Below the pieces are notes generated by a model. The model had not been told where the DNA came from and ran no database searches. It worked only from the letters and a program-made list of their open reading frames with translations. A program made the position numbers and the translations under genes. From Xiheimicrobium sp033763395 (lineage in GTDB: Bacteria; Myxococcota; Myxococcia; Myxococcales; Myxococcaceae): a stretch of 64,000 bases of DNA. Of the stretch, positions 40,370 through 49,820 are shown piece by piece. Numbering within the stretch: the first letter of the stretch is position 1; each line of letters begins with the position of its first letter. The DNA lies in assembly GCA_033763395.1 (NCBI GenBank), contig JANRKQ010000230.1, positions 62,001 to 126,000 on the forward strand, written 5' to 3'.

Positions 40370-41680
40370 GCGGGTGAAGCCCACGAAGGCCGGCGCGTTG
40401 ACGGTGGCCTGCTGGCCGAGCGCGGTGAGCCCGCCCGTGTTGGCGTCGACGCGGAACGCGTGCACGGCACCGGAGTTGAGGTTGCCCACGAGCAGCAGCT
40501 GCCCGCTCGGGTCGATGTCGAAGTGCCGTGGCGTGCTGCCGCCCGTTGGCGTGTGGCCCAGCAGCGTCAGCGTGCCGCTCGTCAGGTCGACCGAGAACGC
40601 CACGATCGAGTTGTGCCCACGATTCGAGCCGTAGACGAAGCGCCCGTTGGGGTGAACCTGCACCTCGGCGGTGGTGTTGCTGGCGCCCGAGATCCCCATG
40701 GGCAGGGTGGGCTTCGTGTCGACCGGCGTCAGCCGCCCGTCGGCCTCGACGCGCAGCGAGGTCAGCGTGTCGTCGAGCTCGTTGATGAGGAACGCCCACG
40801 TGCCGCCCGGATGGAGCGCGAGGTGGCGTGGGCCGGCGTTCGCCGCCGTCGGCACCGTGGCTGGCGCGAGCGGCGTCAACTGCCCGGCGTCGGCATCGAA
40901 GCGGTACTGCGCGACGTGGTTGGCCGCTTTGCACGGCACGTAGACGAAGCGCCCCGTCGCGTCGGAGAGGATCTGATGGGCCTGGCCTCCTGACGCCTCG
41001 GTGTCGGTGGCCGCGCCGAGGCCTCCGTCGGTCACGCGGAGCACCGCGACATTGCCGCCACCGTAGTTCGCCGCGAAGACCCACTGGCCCGAGGGATCGA
41101 CCGAGACGTGCGCCGGCCCGTTGCCCTGAGAGCCGACCCGGTTCAGCAGTGAGAGGCCCGCGTCAGACGCGAGCGTGAAGGCGGCGATCTGGCTCGAGCC
41201 TTCATTCACGGCGTAGAGCCGGCCGCGCGGCACGTCGAACGCGAGGAAGCTGGGGTTCGAGCCCGCGCTCGTCGCTCCGAGGGACGTCATCGCGCCGGTC
41301 GTCACGTCGACTGCGTAGGCCGTGATGTTGCCGTTGCCGCTGCCGACGAAGGCGTGAAGGCGGCCAGGACTTCCACCCGCGCCCCCGCCCGCCTGACTTC
41401 CACCGGCCGAGCCGCCAGCCGCTGCGCCACCCGCGCTGGAGCCGCCCGCCGTCGCTCCGCCGCCCGAGGAGCCGCCGCCCGAGGAGCCACCGCCCGTGGA
41501 GCCAGCGCCCGAGGAGCCACCGCCTGAGGAGCCACCGCCCGAGGAGCCACCGCCCGAGGAGCCACCGCCTGCGGAGCCACCGGCCGTGGACCCACCGCCC
41601 GCGCTCCCGGCGTCAATGCCCGACGGCGGCATTCCACACGCAACCAAACCGACCACCACCAGCAGCCCGTATCGAGTCAC
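40361..41680 (-). CDS. Stalked lipoprotein with a lactonase-type seven-bladed propeller
   Basis: A 439-residue lipoprotein. Signal peptide and lipobox LVAC (GLVACGMPPS), then a Gly/Ser/Ala stalk of about 80 residues (repeated GGGS/GGSS), then a 6-phosphogluconolactonase-like propeller from about residue 106. The blades show RGRLYAVNEGSSQIA, GNGPAHVSVDPSGQWVF, AANYGGGNV, GPRHLALHPGGTWAF and TPRHFDIDPSG, typical of the YbhE/Pgl family. An enzymatic role is doubtful given the surface location. It starts at GTG 41680, overlapping the next upstream gene's stop by 4 bp. Confidence 0.8.
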   Translation of the reverse strand: MTRYGLLVVVGLVACGMPPSGIDAGSAGGGSTAGGSAGGGSSGGGSSGGGSSGGGSSGAGSTGGGSSGGGSSGGGATAGGSSAGGAAAGGSAGGSQAGGGAGGSPGRLHAFVGSGNGNITAYAVDVTTGAMTSLGATSAGSNPSFLAFDVPRGRLYAVNEGSSQIAAFTLASDAGLSLLNRVGSQGNGPAHVSVDPSGQWVFAANYGGGNVAVLRVTDGGLGAATDTEASGGQAHQILSDATGRFVYVPCKAANHVAQYRFDADAGQLTPLAPATVPTAANAGPRHLALHPGGTWAFLINELDDTLTSLRVEADGRLTPVDTKPTLPMGISGASNTTAEVQVHPNGRFVYGSNRGHNSIVAFSVDLTSGTLTLLGHTPTGGSTPRHFDIDPSGQLLLVGNLNSGAVHAFRVDANTGGLTALGQQATVNAPAFVGFTRLP

Positions 41681-43026
41681 GGGATGATGATGTCACGAGT
41701 CGTGTCCGTCGTGCCGATCTGCACGGTCGCGTGGGGTGGAGTGCTGTTGAACGGGTTGATGACCCACGTCAGGGCGTCGGTGATGGGGTTGGCGCCGTTG
41801 GCGTTGGAGAACACCCGCAACGCCACGCTCTGGTTCGCCTTGAGCGCGGCGCCCGAGTACGACTCGCGCTCGTCGTTCGTCATCGGGTCGCGTGTGAAGA
41901 GCACCGGCATCAGCACCGCCTGAATGCCGTCCTGGAGTGACGTGATGCGCGCCGCCACGATGCCGAACGCGAAGCCCCCGGTGGGCGCGCTCATGGCCCG
42001 AATGGTCACGTCGCCGCCGAGCGTCACCGGGCCGAACGCGAAGTCCTGCACGGTCTCCTTGTCGGCTTCGATCAACACCGGCCTCAGCGGGTTCGCGAGC
42101 AGGTTGATGGCGAAGCCGCCGTTCCCGAAGCCCAGGAGCGAAGGCGCAGGGATCACGCGGCCCGGCATCAGATCGGTCACCACGTACGGGTACTCGGTCT
42201 GCGTCGGGGTGGTGAAGATGCGGTAGCCGTTCTGGAGCTGCTGCAGCAGGTTCGCCGGGTCCAACCCGCCCGAGAGCGCGTCGGGTGAGAGCACCGAGAG
42301 CGACAGGTTCTGCAGCGGCGGCGGCCTGGGGAGAATGATGGTGCCGCGCAGCGTGCCGAGCCCCGTCCCCGAGGCGCCGACGTACACCTTCACGTCCTCG
42401 GCCGAAGCCTTGAACGGGTCAGCCAGCTCGATCGTCACCTGCACCGTGTCGCCCGAGTAGTCGATGAAGGGCGTGAGGTTGTCGTCGGCGTTTCGATCGC
42501 AGTACGCCACCAGCCGCTGGGTGCCGCTCATCACGCCGGTGAACGAGAAGGGCAGGGTGCCGGCCATCATCGGCGCCTTGCCGAGCCGGCGGATCTGCCC
42601 GTTGCGCGCGATGCCGATCTCCTTGCCGGCGCAGAAGCCGCCGAAGATGACCGTGCCGGTGATGGTGCCGACCGGGCCGCCGGCCCGCACCCAGGTCCCG
42701 CTTACGAGCTCACTGTCCTGGCGGCCGTTGCTGGCGAACAGGGTGAGCGTCGTCGTCTTGTCCAGGGTGATGGAGGTGGGCGCCTGGCCTTCGCGCCGGC
42801 CCTGCGTCGTCTCGCGCGGGTCGACCTTCTCACTCGTCCAGAAGACGGTGGCCTGCTGGTCGACCGACACCGTGACGGTGACCGAGCCGTTGAAGGGCCC
42901 CGGCGGGGGCGTCAGGGTGATCGTCGGCGGCGGTACCACCGCGTCGGGCTCGACGACGAGCGGGAAGGGGCCCTGCGGCCCACAGGCCGAGAGGGCGAAC
43001 GAGAGAGCGATGGCGGCGTTGCGCAT
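41677..43026 (-). CDS. Lipoprotein with an Ig-like/chitobiase-type domain, unknown function
   Basis: A 449-residue lipoprotein (lipobox ALSAC). Near residues 35-105 lies a segment TLTPPPGPFNGSVTVTVSVD ending in TTLTLFASNG that resembles the CHB_HEX_C_1 type beta domain. The remainder is beta-rich, with TGTVIFGGFCAG and GTLRGTIILP repeats resembling carboxypeptidase-regulatory units. ATG 43026 was chosen for the signal peptide. A perfect TTGACA at 43125-43120 lies upstream but lacks a good -10. It is translationally linked (GTGA) to the lactonase-type gene. Confidence 0.6.
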   Translation of the reverse strand: MRNAAIALSFALSACGPQGPFPLVVEPDAVVPPPTITLTPPPGPFNGSVTVTVSVDQQATVFWTSEKVDPRETTQGRREGQAPTSITLDKTTTLTLFASNGRQDSELVSGTWVRAGGPVGTITGTVIFGGFCAGKEIGIARNGQIRRLGKAPMMAGTLPFSFTGVMSGTQRLVAYCDRNADDNLTPFIDYSGDTVQVTIELADPFKASAEDVKVYVGASGTGLGTLRGTIILPRPPPLQNLSLSVLSPDALSGGLDPANLLQQLQNGYRIFTTPTQTEYPYVVTDLMPGRVIPAPSLLGFGNGGFAINLLANPLRPVLIEADKETVQDFAFGPVTLGGDVTIRAMSAPTGGFAFGIVAARITSLQDGIQAVLMPVLFTRDPMTNDERESYSGAALKANQSVALRVFSNANGANPITDALTWVINPFNSTPPHATVQIGTTDTTRDIIIP

Positions 43027-43121
43027 GATGACGTCCTGTCCCTGGCGTCCGGCTCCCGTGACGGGGGAGCGGCCCCGGTGCCGATGGGCGGTCGAGACCT
43101 TTCGACGCGGCGCCAACCCTG

Positions 43122-43544
43122 TCAACGCCGCACGTCGGTTTCGATGCGCTGGACGGCGAGGGATTGGCCGGTGGCCACCTCGCTGGGCATCGAGAAGGTG
43201 ACCTCGCAGGTCGGCGAGTCTCCGAGGGCCTCGAGGTCCATCAGGTCGACGAGCGGGCACTTTTTGGTGGTGACGGCCACGCGCACCTCGGCGCCCACCT
43301 CGTCGTCGGCCTTCCACACCGCGACCTGGCAGCGCCCGAGGTAGGCGCCGTCGCGCGAGTGGTACACCTGCCAGCGGCTGGTGACGATCTGCGCCTCGTC
43401 GTTGACGTGCCGCACGCCGTGACAGTGCTGGCCCACGGCCGCCACCGCCCGCTCGAACGCCGTGGCCGCCTCCTGCGTGCGGAAGGTCGAGCCGTTCACC
43501 GCGTACGTGCAGCCCGTCGCGAGCAGAAGGGTGAACCAGCGCAT
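43122..43544 (-). CDS. Small lipoprotein of unknown function
   Basis: A 140-residue lipoprotein. MRWFTLLLATGC is a signal sequence with lipobox LATGC. The mature part contains four cysteines (QHCHGV, LGRCQV, KKCPLV, PTCEVTF) that may form disulfides. It begins 8 bp after the stop of the PrpR-type regulator, so it is co-transcribed with it. No family was recognised. Confidence 0.65.
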   Translation of the reverse strand: MRWFTLLLATGCTYAVNGSTFRTQEAATAFERAVAAVGQHCHGVRHVNDEAQIVTSRWQVYHSRDGAYLGRCQVAVWKADDEVGAEVRVAVTTKKCPLVDLMDLEALGDSPTCEVTFSMPSEVATGQSLAVQRIETDVRR

Positions 43545-43552
43545 GGGCGTGC

Positions 43553-45031
43553 CTACTTCTTCGTGTCGGCTTCGAGATCGCCCGTGACGAGCGGCGAGAA
43601 GAAGCAGTCTTTCTTCGTGTACTCGTCGAACGAGAAGGCGAAGCGGTAGCTGGCGGCTGCCCGTTGGTTGCAGTCGGTGCGCTCGCAGAAGCGGCACGAG
43701 ATGCCGGTGGGCACCGCGTCGCGCTTGAGATCGGTCATCGGCAGCCCATACGCGAGGAACTTCGCGTTCTCGGCGTGGGTGCCCAGGCCGATGGAGTACG
43801 CCGTGCCCCGCACGATGGAGCCCTCGACCGGCTGCAGCTGCACCCGCGCGAAGTCGAAGTACGTCGTGCCGTCGGGCATCTGCGAGTACTGCCGGGTGAG
43901 CTGCGAGGGGTTGAGGAACGCGAGGTGCACGGCCCACTTCGCGCACGAGCCCATCGACGCGAACTTCAGCCCCGTGCCCGAGTACCGCTTCGAGATGTTG
44001 CCGGCGATGTCGCAGCGCAGGAAGTGAAAGGGCAGGCCGAGGCGCTTGGGGTCGCCGAGGTTGCACACGCGGTGGGCGATCGTCTCGTAGGTGACGTTGA
44101 AGATGTGGGTGAGCAGCTCGATGTCGTACCGCGTGCGCTGCACCTCTTTGAAGAAGTCGCCGTACGGCAGCATGATCGCCCCGGCGAAGTAGTTGGCGAG
44201 GTGCACCTTCACCAGCCGCGGCGTCTCGGCGTGCCGCATGCGCTGGCCGACGATGCGGTCCATCAGGCGCGTCTTGTCGAGCACCAGCAGGCCCAGGGTG
44301 GCGGCGAGCTGGAACTTGAGGGTCTGCTCCGTGAGGCCGGGTGAGAGCTTGAGCTGCTGCTTGTCCTTGTCGAGGCGGCGCACGACCGACGACGAGCCCT
44401 GGGCCTCTTCGAAGAGCACCGCGTAGCCGAAGCGCTCCTCGACGATGCGCACGAGCTGCGACGAGAGCGTCTGCCGCTCGAGCCTGAAGTCGGCGCGCAG
44501 CCCCTCGGCCTCGGCCTCGAGCTCGGGGAAGTAGTTCTTGTGCGACTCGAGGAAGTCCGTCGTCTCGTCGAAGGGCGAGTAGTCGAGCTTGCCGTCGCTC
44601 CCGGCGGCGGGTGGGCGCTCCTGGCTCGAGAGCTGCGTCATCACGTTCTCGAGCTGCATGCGCGTGTTCTTGTAGAGGTTGAACAGCGCCGCGACGGTGC
44701 CCGCCAGCTTGGGCTCGGCCGACAACGACTGGAGCGACTCTTGATCGAGGTTGAGCGTCCTCAAGAGCGGCTCGTCGAGCAGGCTGGCGAGCGCCTGGTC
44801 GACGCGCCCGTCGCCGATCTGGGCCATGAAGGCCTCGGGATCGACCTGGAAGTAGCGCAGCGCCTTCCACAACAGCGGGAAGGGCGTGACGCGTTTGCCC
44901 TTCTCGATGAGGTTCAGGTACGCGGGGCTGACGCCCAGCTCACGCGCCGCGTCGGCCTGCTTGACGTTCTTCGACAGGCGCAGCGCGCGCAGCCGGTGGC
45001 CGACGTTGGCGTTGAGCGCGTTCTCGTTCAT
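43553..45031 (-). CDS. XRE-family regulator of the PrpR/RamB/ScfR type
   Basis: A 492-residue transcription factor. An N-terminal XRE helix-turn-helix (VGHRLRALRLSKNVKQADAA, then SPAYLNLIEKGKR) is followed by a linker and an IrrE/ImmA-like domain near 230-330 without an intact HExxH (HLANYFAGAIMLPYGDF). The C-terminal ScfR domain contains CRFCERTDC, a Cys cluster that in Mycobacterium PrpR-type proteins binds a [4Fe-4S] group. The family controls propionyl-CoA/acyl-CoA metabolism genes. The ligand here is unknown. ATG 45031 gives the HTH near the N terminus. Confidence 0.78.
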   Translation of the reverse strand: MNENALNANVGHRLRALRLSKNVKQADAARELGVSPAYLNLIEKGKRVTPFPLLWKALRYFQVDPEAFMAQIGDGRVDQALASLLDEPLLRTLNLDQESLQSLSAEPKLAGTVAALFNLYKNTRMQLENVMTQLSSQERPPAAGSDGKLDYSPFDETTDFLESHKNYFPELEAEAEGLRADFRLERQTLSSQLVRIVEERFGYAVLFEEAQGSSSVVRRLDKDKQQLKLSPGLTEQTLKFQLAATLGLLVLDKTRLMDRIVGQRMRHAETPRLVKVHLANYFAGAIMLPYGDFFKEVQRTRYDIELLTHIFNVTYETIAHRVCNLGDPKRLGLPFHFLRCDIAGNISKRYSGTGLKFASMGSCAKWAVHLAFLNPSQLTRQYSQMPDGTTYFDFARVQLQPVEGSIVRGTAYSIGLGTHAENAKFLAYGLPMTDLKRDAVPTGISCRFCERTDCNQRAAASYRFAFSFDEYTKKDCFFSPLVTGDLEADTKK

Positions 45032-45051
45032 GCGTGACGAGGGCCCGGCCG

Positions 45052-45375
45052 TCAGCCGACCAAGAGCAGCTCGACCTCGAAGATGAGGGTCGAGTTCGCC
45101 GGGATGACGGGCGGAAACCCCCGCGCGCCGTAGCCGAGCTCGGGCGGAATGGTGAGCTTGCGCACCCCTCCCACCTTCATGCCGGCGACGCCCTGATCCC
45201 ACCCCTTGATGACCTGCCCGGCCCCCAGGCCGAAGGTGAAGCCCTGGCCCCGGTCGCGGCTCGAGTCGAACTTCGAGCCGTTGGTGAGGGTGCCAACGTA
45301 GTGCACGGTGACGGACTTGCCGGCGACGGCCTCGGCGCCAGTGCCGACCTTCAGGTCTTCGATCTGCAGGGACAT
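45052..45375 (-). CDS. FKBP-type peptidyl-prolyl isomerase
   Basis: A 107-residue single-domain FKBP. VTVHYVGTLTNGSKFDSS, FTFGLGAGQVIKGWDQGVAGM and GYGARGFPPVIPANSTLIFEVEL contain the conserved active-site aromatic and hydrophobic residues. It has no signal peptide and is probably cytoplasmic. It is a small, typical folding catalyst. It lies 20 bp downstream of the PrpR-type regulator's start, on the same strand but upstream in transcription order. Confidence 0.93.
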   Translation of the reverse strand: MSLQIEDLKVGTGAEAVAGKSVTVHYVGTLTNGSKFDSSRDRGQGFTFGLGAGQVIKGWDQGVAGMKVGGVRKLTIPPELGYGARGFPPVIPANSTLIFEVELLLVG

Positions 45376-45513
45376 GCGGAACGCTCCGGTGATGACGTGA
45401 GGCCGCGGAGCGTAGTGCAGGGACGCGTTCGCGCCTCGCGAGAAAGCACCAGCCTCGATGGGCCCCCGACGAGTCTGGCCCCGGCCTTGTTGGTGCCCAC
45501 CGGCGGCGCGGCG

Positions 45514-45915
45514 TCAGGCGCCCGCGGCGGCGGCCTTCTTCTTCATCTTCCCGGAGAAGGCGCGGAAGAACTCGACGATCTCTTTCTCGGCGTCCTTGAG
45601 CGTCGTCGCGTCCTTGAACTCCGACTCGAGGAACACGCCGCCGCACGACTCGCAGGTGTCGTACGTCATGGGGTGCGCCTTCTCACCGCCCTCGACCCGC
45701 AGCAGGTCGACGAGGCAATCGGGGCACTGACCGCTCATGGCGTCGGGGTCGACCTTCCCGCCCAGCGCCTCGAGGCCCGGGAGGTTGTTGTGAAGCAGCA
45801 TGCGGTTGAGGTCAGAGACGTCGACCCACAGCCCGCCACACTCGCCGCACTTGCGAAGCGTGAGATCGTCTCCTTGAAGGTCGACCATCTCGACGCCGCA
45901 GCCGGGGCAATCCAT
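45514..45915 (-). CDS. Double zinc-ribbon (TFIIB-type) protein
   Basis: A 133-residue protein with two zinc ribbons: MDCPGCG with CGECGGLW, and CPDC with CESCGGVFL. The pattern C-x2-C...C-x2-C-G-G-(L/V)-W/F is the zf-TFIIB family (YjdN-like). The C-terminal 40 residues are charged helices. Its role is unknown; members may act in RNA or protein handling. AGGAG precedes ATG 45915. A 90 bp gap to the murA stop holds nothing recognisable. Confidence 0.85.
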   Translation of the reverse strand: MDCPGCGVEMVDLQGDDLTLRKCGECGGLWVDVSDLNRMLLHNNLPGLEALGGKVDPDAMSGQCPDCLVDLLRVEGGEKAHPMTYDTCESCGGVFLESEFKDATTLKDAEKEIVEFFRAFSGKMKKKAAAAGA

Positions 45916-46006
45916 TGTGACGTTCAGCTCCTGTGAGGGGTGAGGACACTGATGCTACTGACGGCAGCGAACCGGAAGCAACCGCCATTCGGTCGACCCC
46001 GTGACT

Positions 46007-47284
<1,278 letters not shown>

Positions 47285-47302
47285 GTTCTTCTCGTTCCTC
47301 TC

Positions 47303-48181
47303 TCAGGCCGGCGCGCGGCGGCCGAGCACGAGGCGCTCGTGCCGGGCCAGATCCTTCTCGACTCTCACCTCACGCAGGCCCGCGCCCTCCAGCACCGCCT
47401 TCACCCGCGCGCCCTGGTCTTCGGCGATCTCGAGTGCAAGCCAGCCGCCAGGGTTGAGTCGCGGCGCGGCGGCCGCGACCAGCGGGCGAATGACCGCGAG
47501 CCCGTCGTCTCCGCCGTCGAGCGCGAGGTGGGGTTCCCGGCGCACCTCGGCGTCGAGGCCGGCGAGCTCCTTCGTCGGAATGTAGGGTGGGTTCGAGACG
47601 ATCAGATCGAACCGCGCATCGGCGGGCACCGGCTCGAGCAGCGAGCCCTGGAAGAAGGTCACCCGCGACGAGACGGCCAGCGCCTCGGCGTTCTTGTTCG
47701 CCACCTCGAGGGCATCACCGCTCACGTCGCACGCCCAGACCGACGCGTGCGGCCGCTCGGCCGCGATGGACACGGCGATGCAGCCCGAGCCGGTGCAGAC
47801 GTCGAGCACCCGCGCCGGGCCGTCCTTCGGCAGCACCGCGAGCCCGGCCTCGACCAGCAGCTCGGTCTCGGAGCGGGGGATGAGCACGCGCGCGTCGACG
47901 GCGAAGCGCCGGCCGTAGAACTCCTTGTGGCCCACGAGGTACTGCGTCGGCTCGTGCGACAGGCGCCGCTGAATGAGGGCGCGGTAGGTGGCCAGCTCGT
48001 CCTTCGTGAGCGGGCGGTCGAGGTCCATGAAGAGCCTCACGCGCGTCGTCGCCAGCACGTGCGCCAGCAGCAGCTCGGCGGTGAGCCGCGGCGCGTCGAT
48101 GTCCTGCTTCTCGAAGTGCCCCCGCGTCCAGTCGAGCACCTTGCGAATCGTCCACGCCTCGGCCGGCTTCGGCTCGCTCAC
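47303..48181 (-). CDS. prmC: Release-factor glutamine methyltransferase
   Basis: A 292-residue SAM methyltransferase that modifies the GGQ glutamine of RF1/RF2. RSETELLVE, VLDVCTGSGCIAVSIA and the catalytic NPPY in SNPPYIPTKEL are diagnostic. A helical N domain (30-100) recognises the factor. Start GTG 48181 overlaps the prfA stop (GTGA). prmC is encoded right after its substrate gene, as in many bacteria. Confidence 0.95.
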   Translation of the reverse strand: MSEPKPAEAWTIRKVLDWTRGHFEKQDIDAPRLTAELLLAHVLATTRVRLFMDLDRPLTKDELATYRALIQRRLSHEPTQYLVGHKEFYGRRFAVDARVLIPRSETELLVEAGLAVLPKDGPARVLDVCTGSGCIAVSIAAERPHASVWACDVSGDALEVANKNAEALAVSSRVTFFQGSLLEPVPADARFDLIVSNPPYIPTKELAGLDAEVRREPHLALDGGDDGLAVIRPLVAAAAPRLNPGGWLALEIAEDQGARVKAVLEGAGLREVRVEKDLARHERLVLGRRAPA

Positions 48182-49251
48182 GGTGCGCCGCCCTGCTGCT
48201 TGAGCAGCTCGGCCTGGAAGTGGGTGCGCAGCGCGGTGAAGACGTCGTCGAGATCGCCCGCCATGGCGCCGGGCAGGTTGTGGCGCGTGTACCCGATGCG
48301 GTGATCGGTCAGGCGGTCCTGTGGGAAGTTGTAGGTGCGCACCTTCTCGGAGCGGTCGCCGCTGCCTACCTGGCCCTTGCGCAGGGCGTCGCGCTCGTTC
48401 TTCAGCTTCTCCTGCTCGAGCTCGTACAGGCGCGCGCGGAGCATCTTCATCGCCATCGCGCGGTTCTTCAGCTGCGACTTCTCCTGCTGGCACTTGACGA
48501 CGATGCCGGTGGGCTTGTGAATGAGGCGCACCGCCGAGTCGGTGGTGTTGACGCTCTGGCCGCCGGCGCCGGTCGAGCGCATCACCTGCAGCTCGATGTC
48601 CGACTCCTTCACCTGCACGTCGGCCTCTTCGGCCTCGGGCATCACGGCCACGGTGATGGTGCTGGTGTGAATGCGCCCCTGCGCCTCGGTGGCGGGCACG
48701 CGCTGCACCCGGTGCACGCCCGACTCGTACTTCATCACCGAGTACACGTGCTGGCCGGCGAGCGTGAGGGTGGCCTCCTTCAGCCCGCCCTGGTTGCCGC
48801 CGCTCGAGTCCACCAGCTCGGCCTGCCACCCGCGGCGCGCGGCGTAGCGCAGGTACATCTGCAGCACCTCTTCCGCGAAGAGGGCCGCCTCGTCGCCACC
48901 CGCGGCCGCGCGGATCTCGATGATGACGTCCTTCTCGTCGTTCGGATCTTTCGGCAGCAGCAGCACCTTGAGCTCAGCCTCGAGGGCCGAGAGCCGCTCC
49001 TCGAGCGCGGGGAGCTCTTCTTTCGCCAGGGCCCTGAAGTCCGCGTCGCCCGAGGCCGCGAGCTCCCTGGTGCTCGACACGTCGGCGGCGAGCTTCTTCC
49101 AGGCGCGGTACGTCTCGACGAGCTTCTCGAGCCCAGCCCGCTCACGGGTGAGCTTCAGCAGCTTCGCGCTGTCGGCGAGCACCGAGGGGCTGGAGAGTTC
49201 CGCGGTGAGGCGCTCGAAGTGGCGCTCCACCTCATCGAGCTTGTCTTTCAC
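48178..49251 (-). CDS. prfA: Peptide chain release factor 1
   Basis: A 357-residue class I release factor for UAA/UAG. VPATEAQGRIHTSTITVAV carries the PAT anticodon tripeptide, and STGAGGQSVNTTDSA carries the GGQ catalytic motif. The helical N domain and RDALRKGQVGSGDRSEKVR C-terminal segment are also in place. It leads the prfA-prmC-murA unit and is divergent from the small basic gene across a 97 bp region. Confidence 0.97.
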   Translation of the reverse strand: MKDKLDEVERHFERLTAELSSPSVLADSAKLLKLTRERAGLEKLVETYRAWKKLAADVSSTRELAASGDADFRALAKEELPALEERLSALEAELKVLLLPKDPNDEKDVIIEIRAAAGGDEAALFAEEVLQMYLRYAARRGWQAELVDSSGGNQGGLKEATLTLAGQHVYSVMKYESGVHRVQRVPATEAQGRIHTSTITVAVMPEAEEADVQVKESDIELQVMRSTGAGGQSVNTTDSAVRLIHKPTGIVVKCQQEKSQLKNRAMAMKMLRARLYELEQEKLKNERDALRKGQVGSGDRSEKVRTYNFPQDRLTDHRIGYTRHNLPGAMAGDLDDVFTALRTHFQAELLKQQGGAP

Positions 49252-49310
49252 GACGGGGCTGGCCTTTACACGGTTTCGTGCGCGTCGTTCTTGGGAAACG
49301 CGCCGACTTC

Positions 49311-49332
49311 TGAGAGAAGGGGCCCTCTCTCA
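49311..49332 (+). promoter_or_regulatory. Leader hairpin upstream of the 38-residue basic protein
   Basis: TGAGAGAAGGG pairs with GCCCTCTCTCA (one bulge) just before the ribosome-binding site (CTGGAGGG at 49338-49344). It could modulate translation of the tiny gene. Confidence 0.35.
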
Positions 49333-49348
49333 CCACCTGGAGGGCCTC

Positions 49349-49465
49349 ATGGCCGCCGTGAAGTCGAACCGATCGAAGAAGAAGCTGAAGAACCGCGCCA
49401 AGACGAAGAAGGCCGCGCTCAAGCGCCGCCGCGTGCGCGCCCGCCGCGCCAAGGGCAAGTACTGA
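49349..49465 (+). CDS. Small highly basic 38-residue protein
   Basis: A very short gene: MAAVKSNRSKKKLKNRAK... ending RRAKGKY. It has 19 Lys/Arg in 38 residues and no Asp or Glu. It has a good ribosome-binding site (CTGGAGGG, 4-6 bp before ATG 49349), third positions biased to G/C, a hairpin before it and a strong terminator-like hairpin after it (49482-49514). It lies head-to-head with prfA. Size, charge and translation-gene context suggest a small ribosomal or nucleoid protein; it loosely recalls bS22/AURKAIP1-type proteins (LKRRRVRARR) but lacks their MxxHK motif. Family not certain. Confidence 0.65.
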   Translation: MAAVKSNRSKKKLKNRAKTKKAALKRRRVRARRAKGKY

Positions 49466-49481
49466 GTCGTCGTCGCACCGG

Positions 49482-49514
49482 GAGCCTGGGCGCCGAACCG
49501 TCGGCACCAGGCTC
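49482..49514 (+). terminator. Strong hairpin after the small basic gene
   Basis: GAGCCTGG (49482-49489) pairs perfectly with CCAGGCTC (49507-49514), and an inner stem GCCGA/TCGGC around ACCG extends it. It is followed by a T/C-rich TTCGTCTGTCT, a weak T tract. Lying between two convergent genes, it could act on both strands. Confidence 0.6.
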
Positions 49515-49537
49515 TTCGTCTGTCTGGAGCCCCGTCG

Positions 49538-49819
49538 TCAGCGCGGCCGTTTGAAGCAGAGGTACGTCGCGCCACCGCCCACCGAGTTGCCGTTCTGGAC
49601 GACGGGCGGGCGGAAGGCGAGGCTCACCAGCTCGAAGCCCTCGGCCCCCGCCTTCTCGAGATCGGCGTTCTTCGGCGTGCCGTCGACGTCGACGCACCAG
49701 TGCTCCCAGCGCGTGACGGACGCCGAGTCGGCGTGCGCGCGAGGCACGTTGACGAGGGCCGTCGTCACGCAGCCCGCGAGGAAGGCCACCATCACCACCG
49801 CTGGCGTTCGTACCGTCAT
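49538..49819 (-). CDS. Small lipoprotein with DUF4177-like domain
   Basis: A 93-residue lipoprotein. VAFLAGCVTT contains lipobox LAGC. The mature segment TRWEHWCVDVDG, NADLEKAGAEGFELVSLAF and a closing strand TYLCFKRP match DUF4177: a short strand, an AGxEGWELV-type helix and an ending strand. It starts 1 bp after the upstream gene's stop and is the last gene of the kinase operon. Function unknown. Confidence 0.75.
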   Translation of the reverse strand: MTVRTPAVVMVAFLAGCVTTALVNVPRAHADSASVTRWEHWCVDVDGTPKNADLEKAGAEGFELVSLAFRPPVVQNGNSVGGGATYLCFKRPR

Positions 49820-49820
49820 G

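Noticed and set aside
40361..41680. The GGGS/GGSS-rich stretch as a CRISPR or satellite array
   Set aside because: The repeat is in-frame, encodes a stalk inside a lipoprotein gene, and has no spacers.
43120..43125. TTGACA on the minus strand upstream of the 43026 lipoprotein as a full promoter
   Set aside because: The expected -10 position reads GAAAGG, too far from consensus to call.
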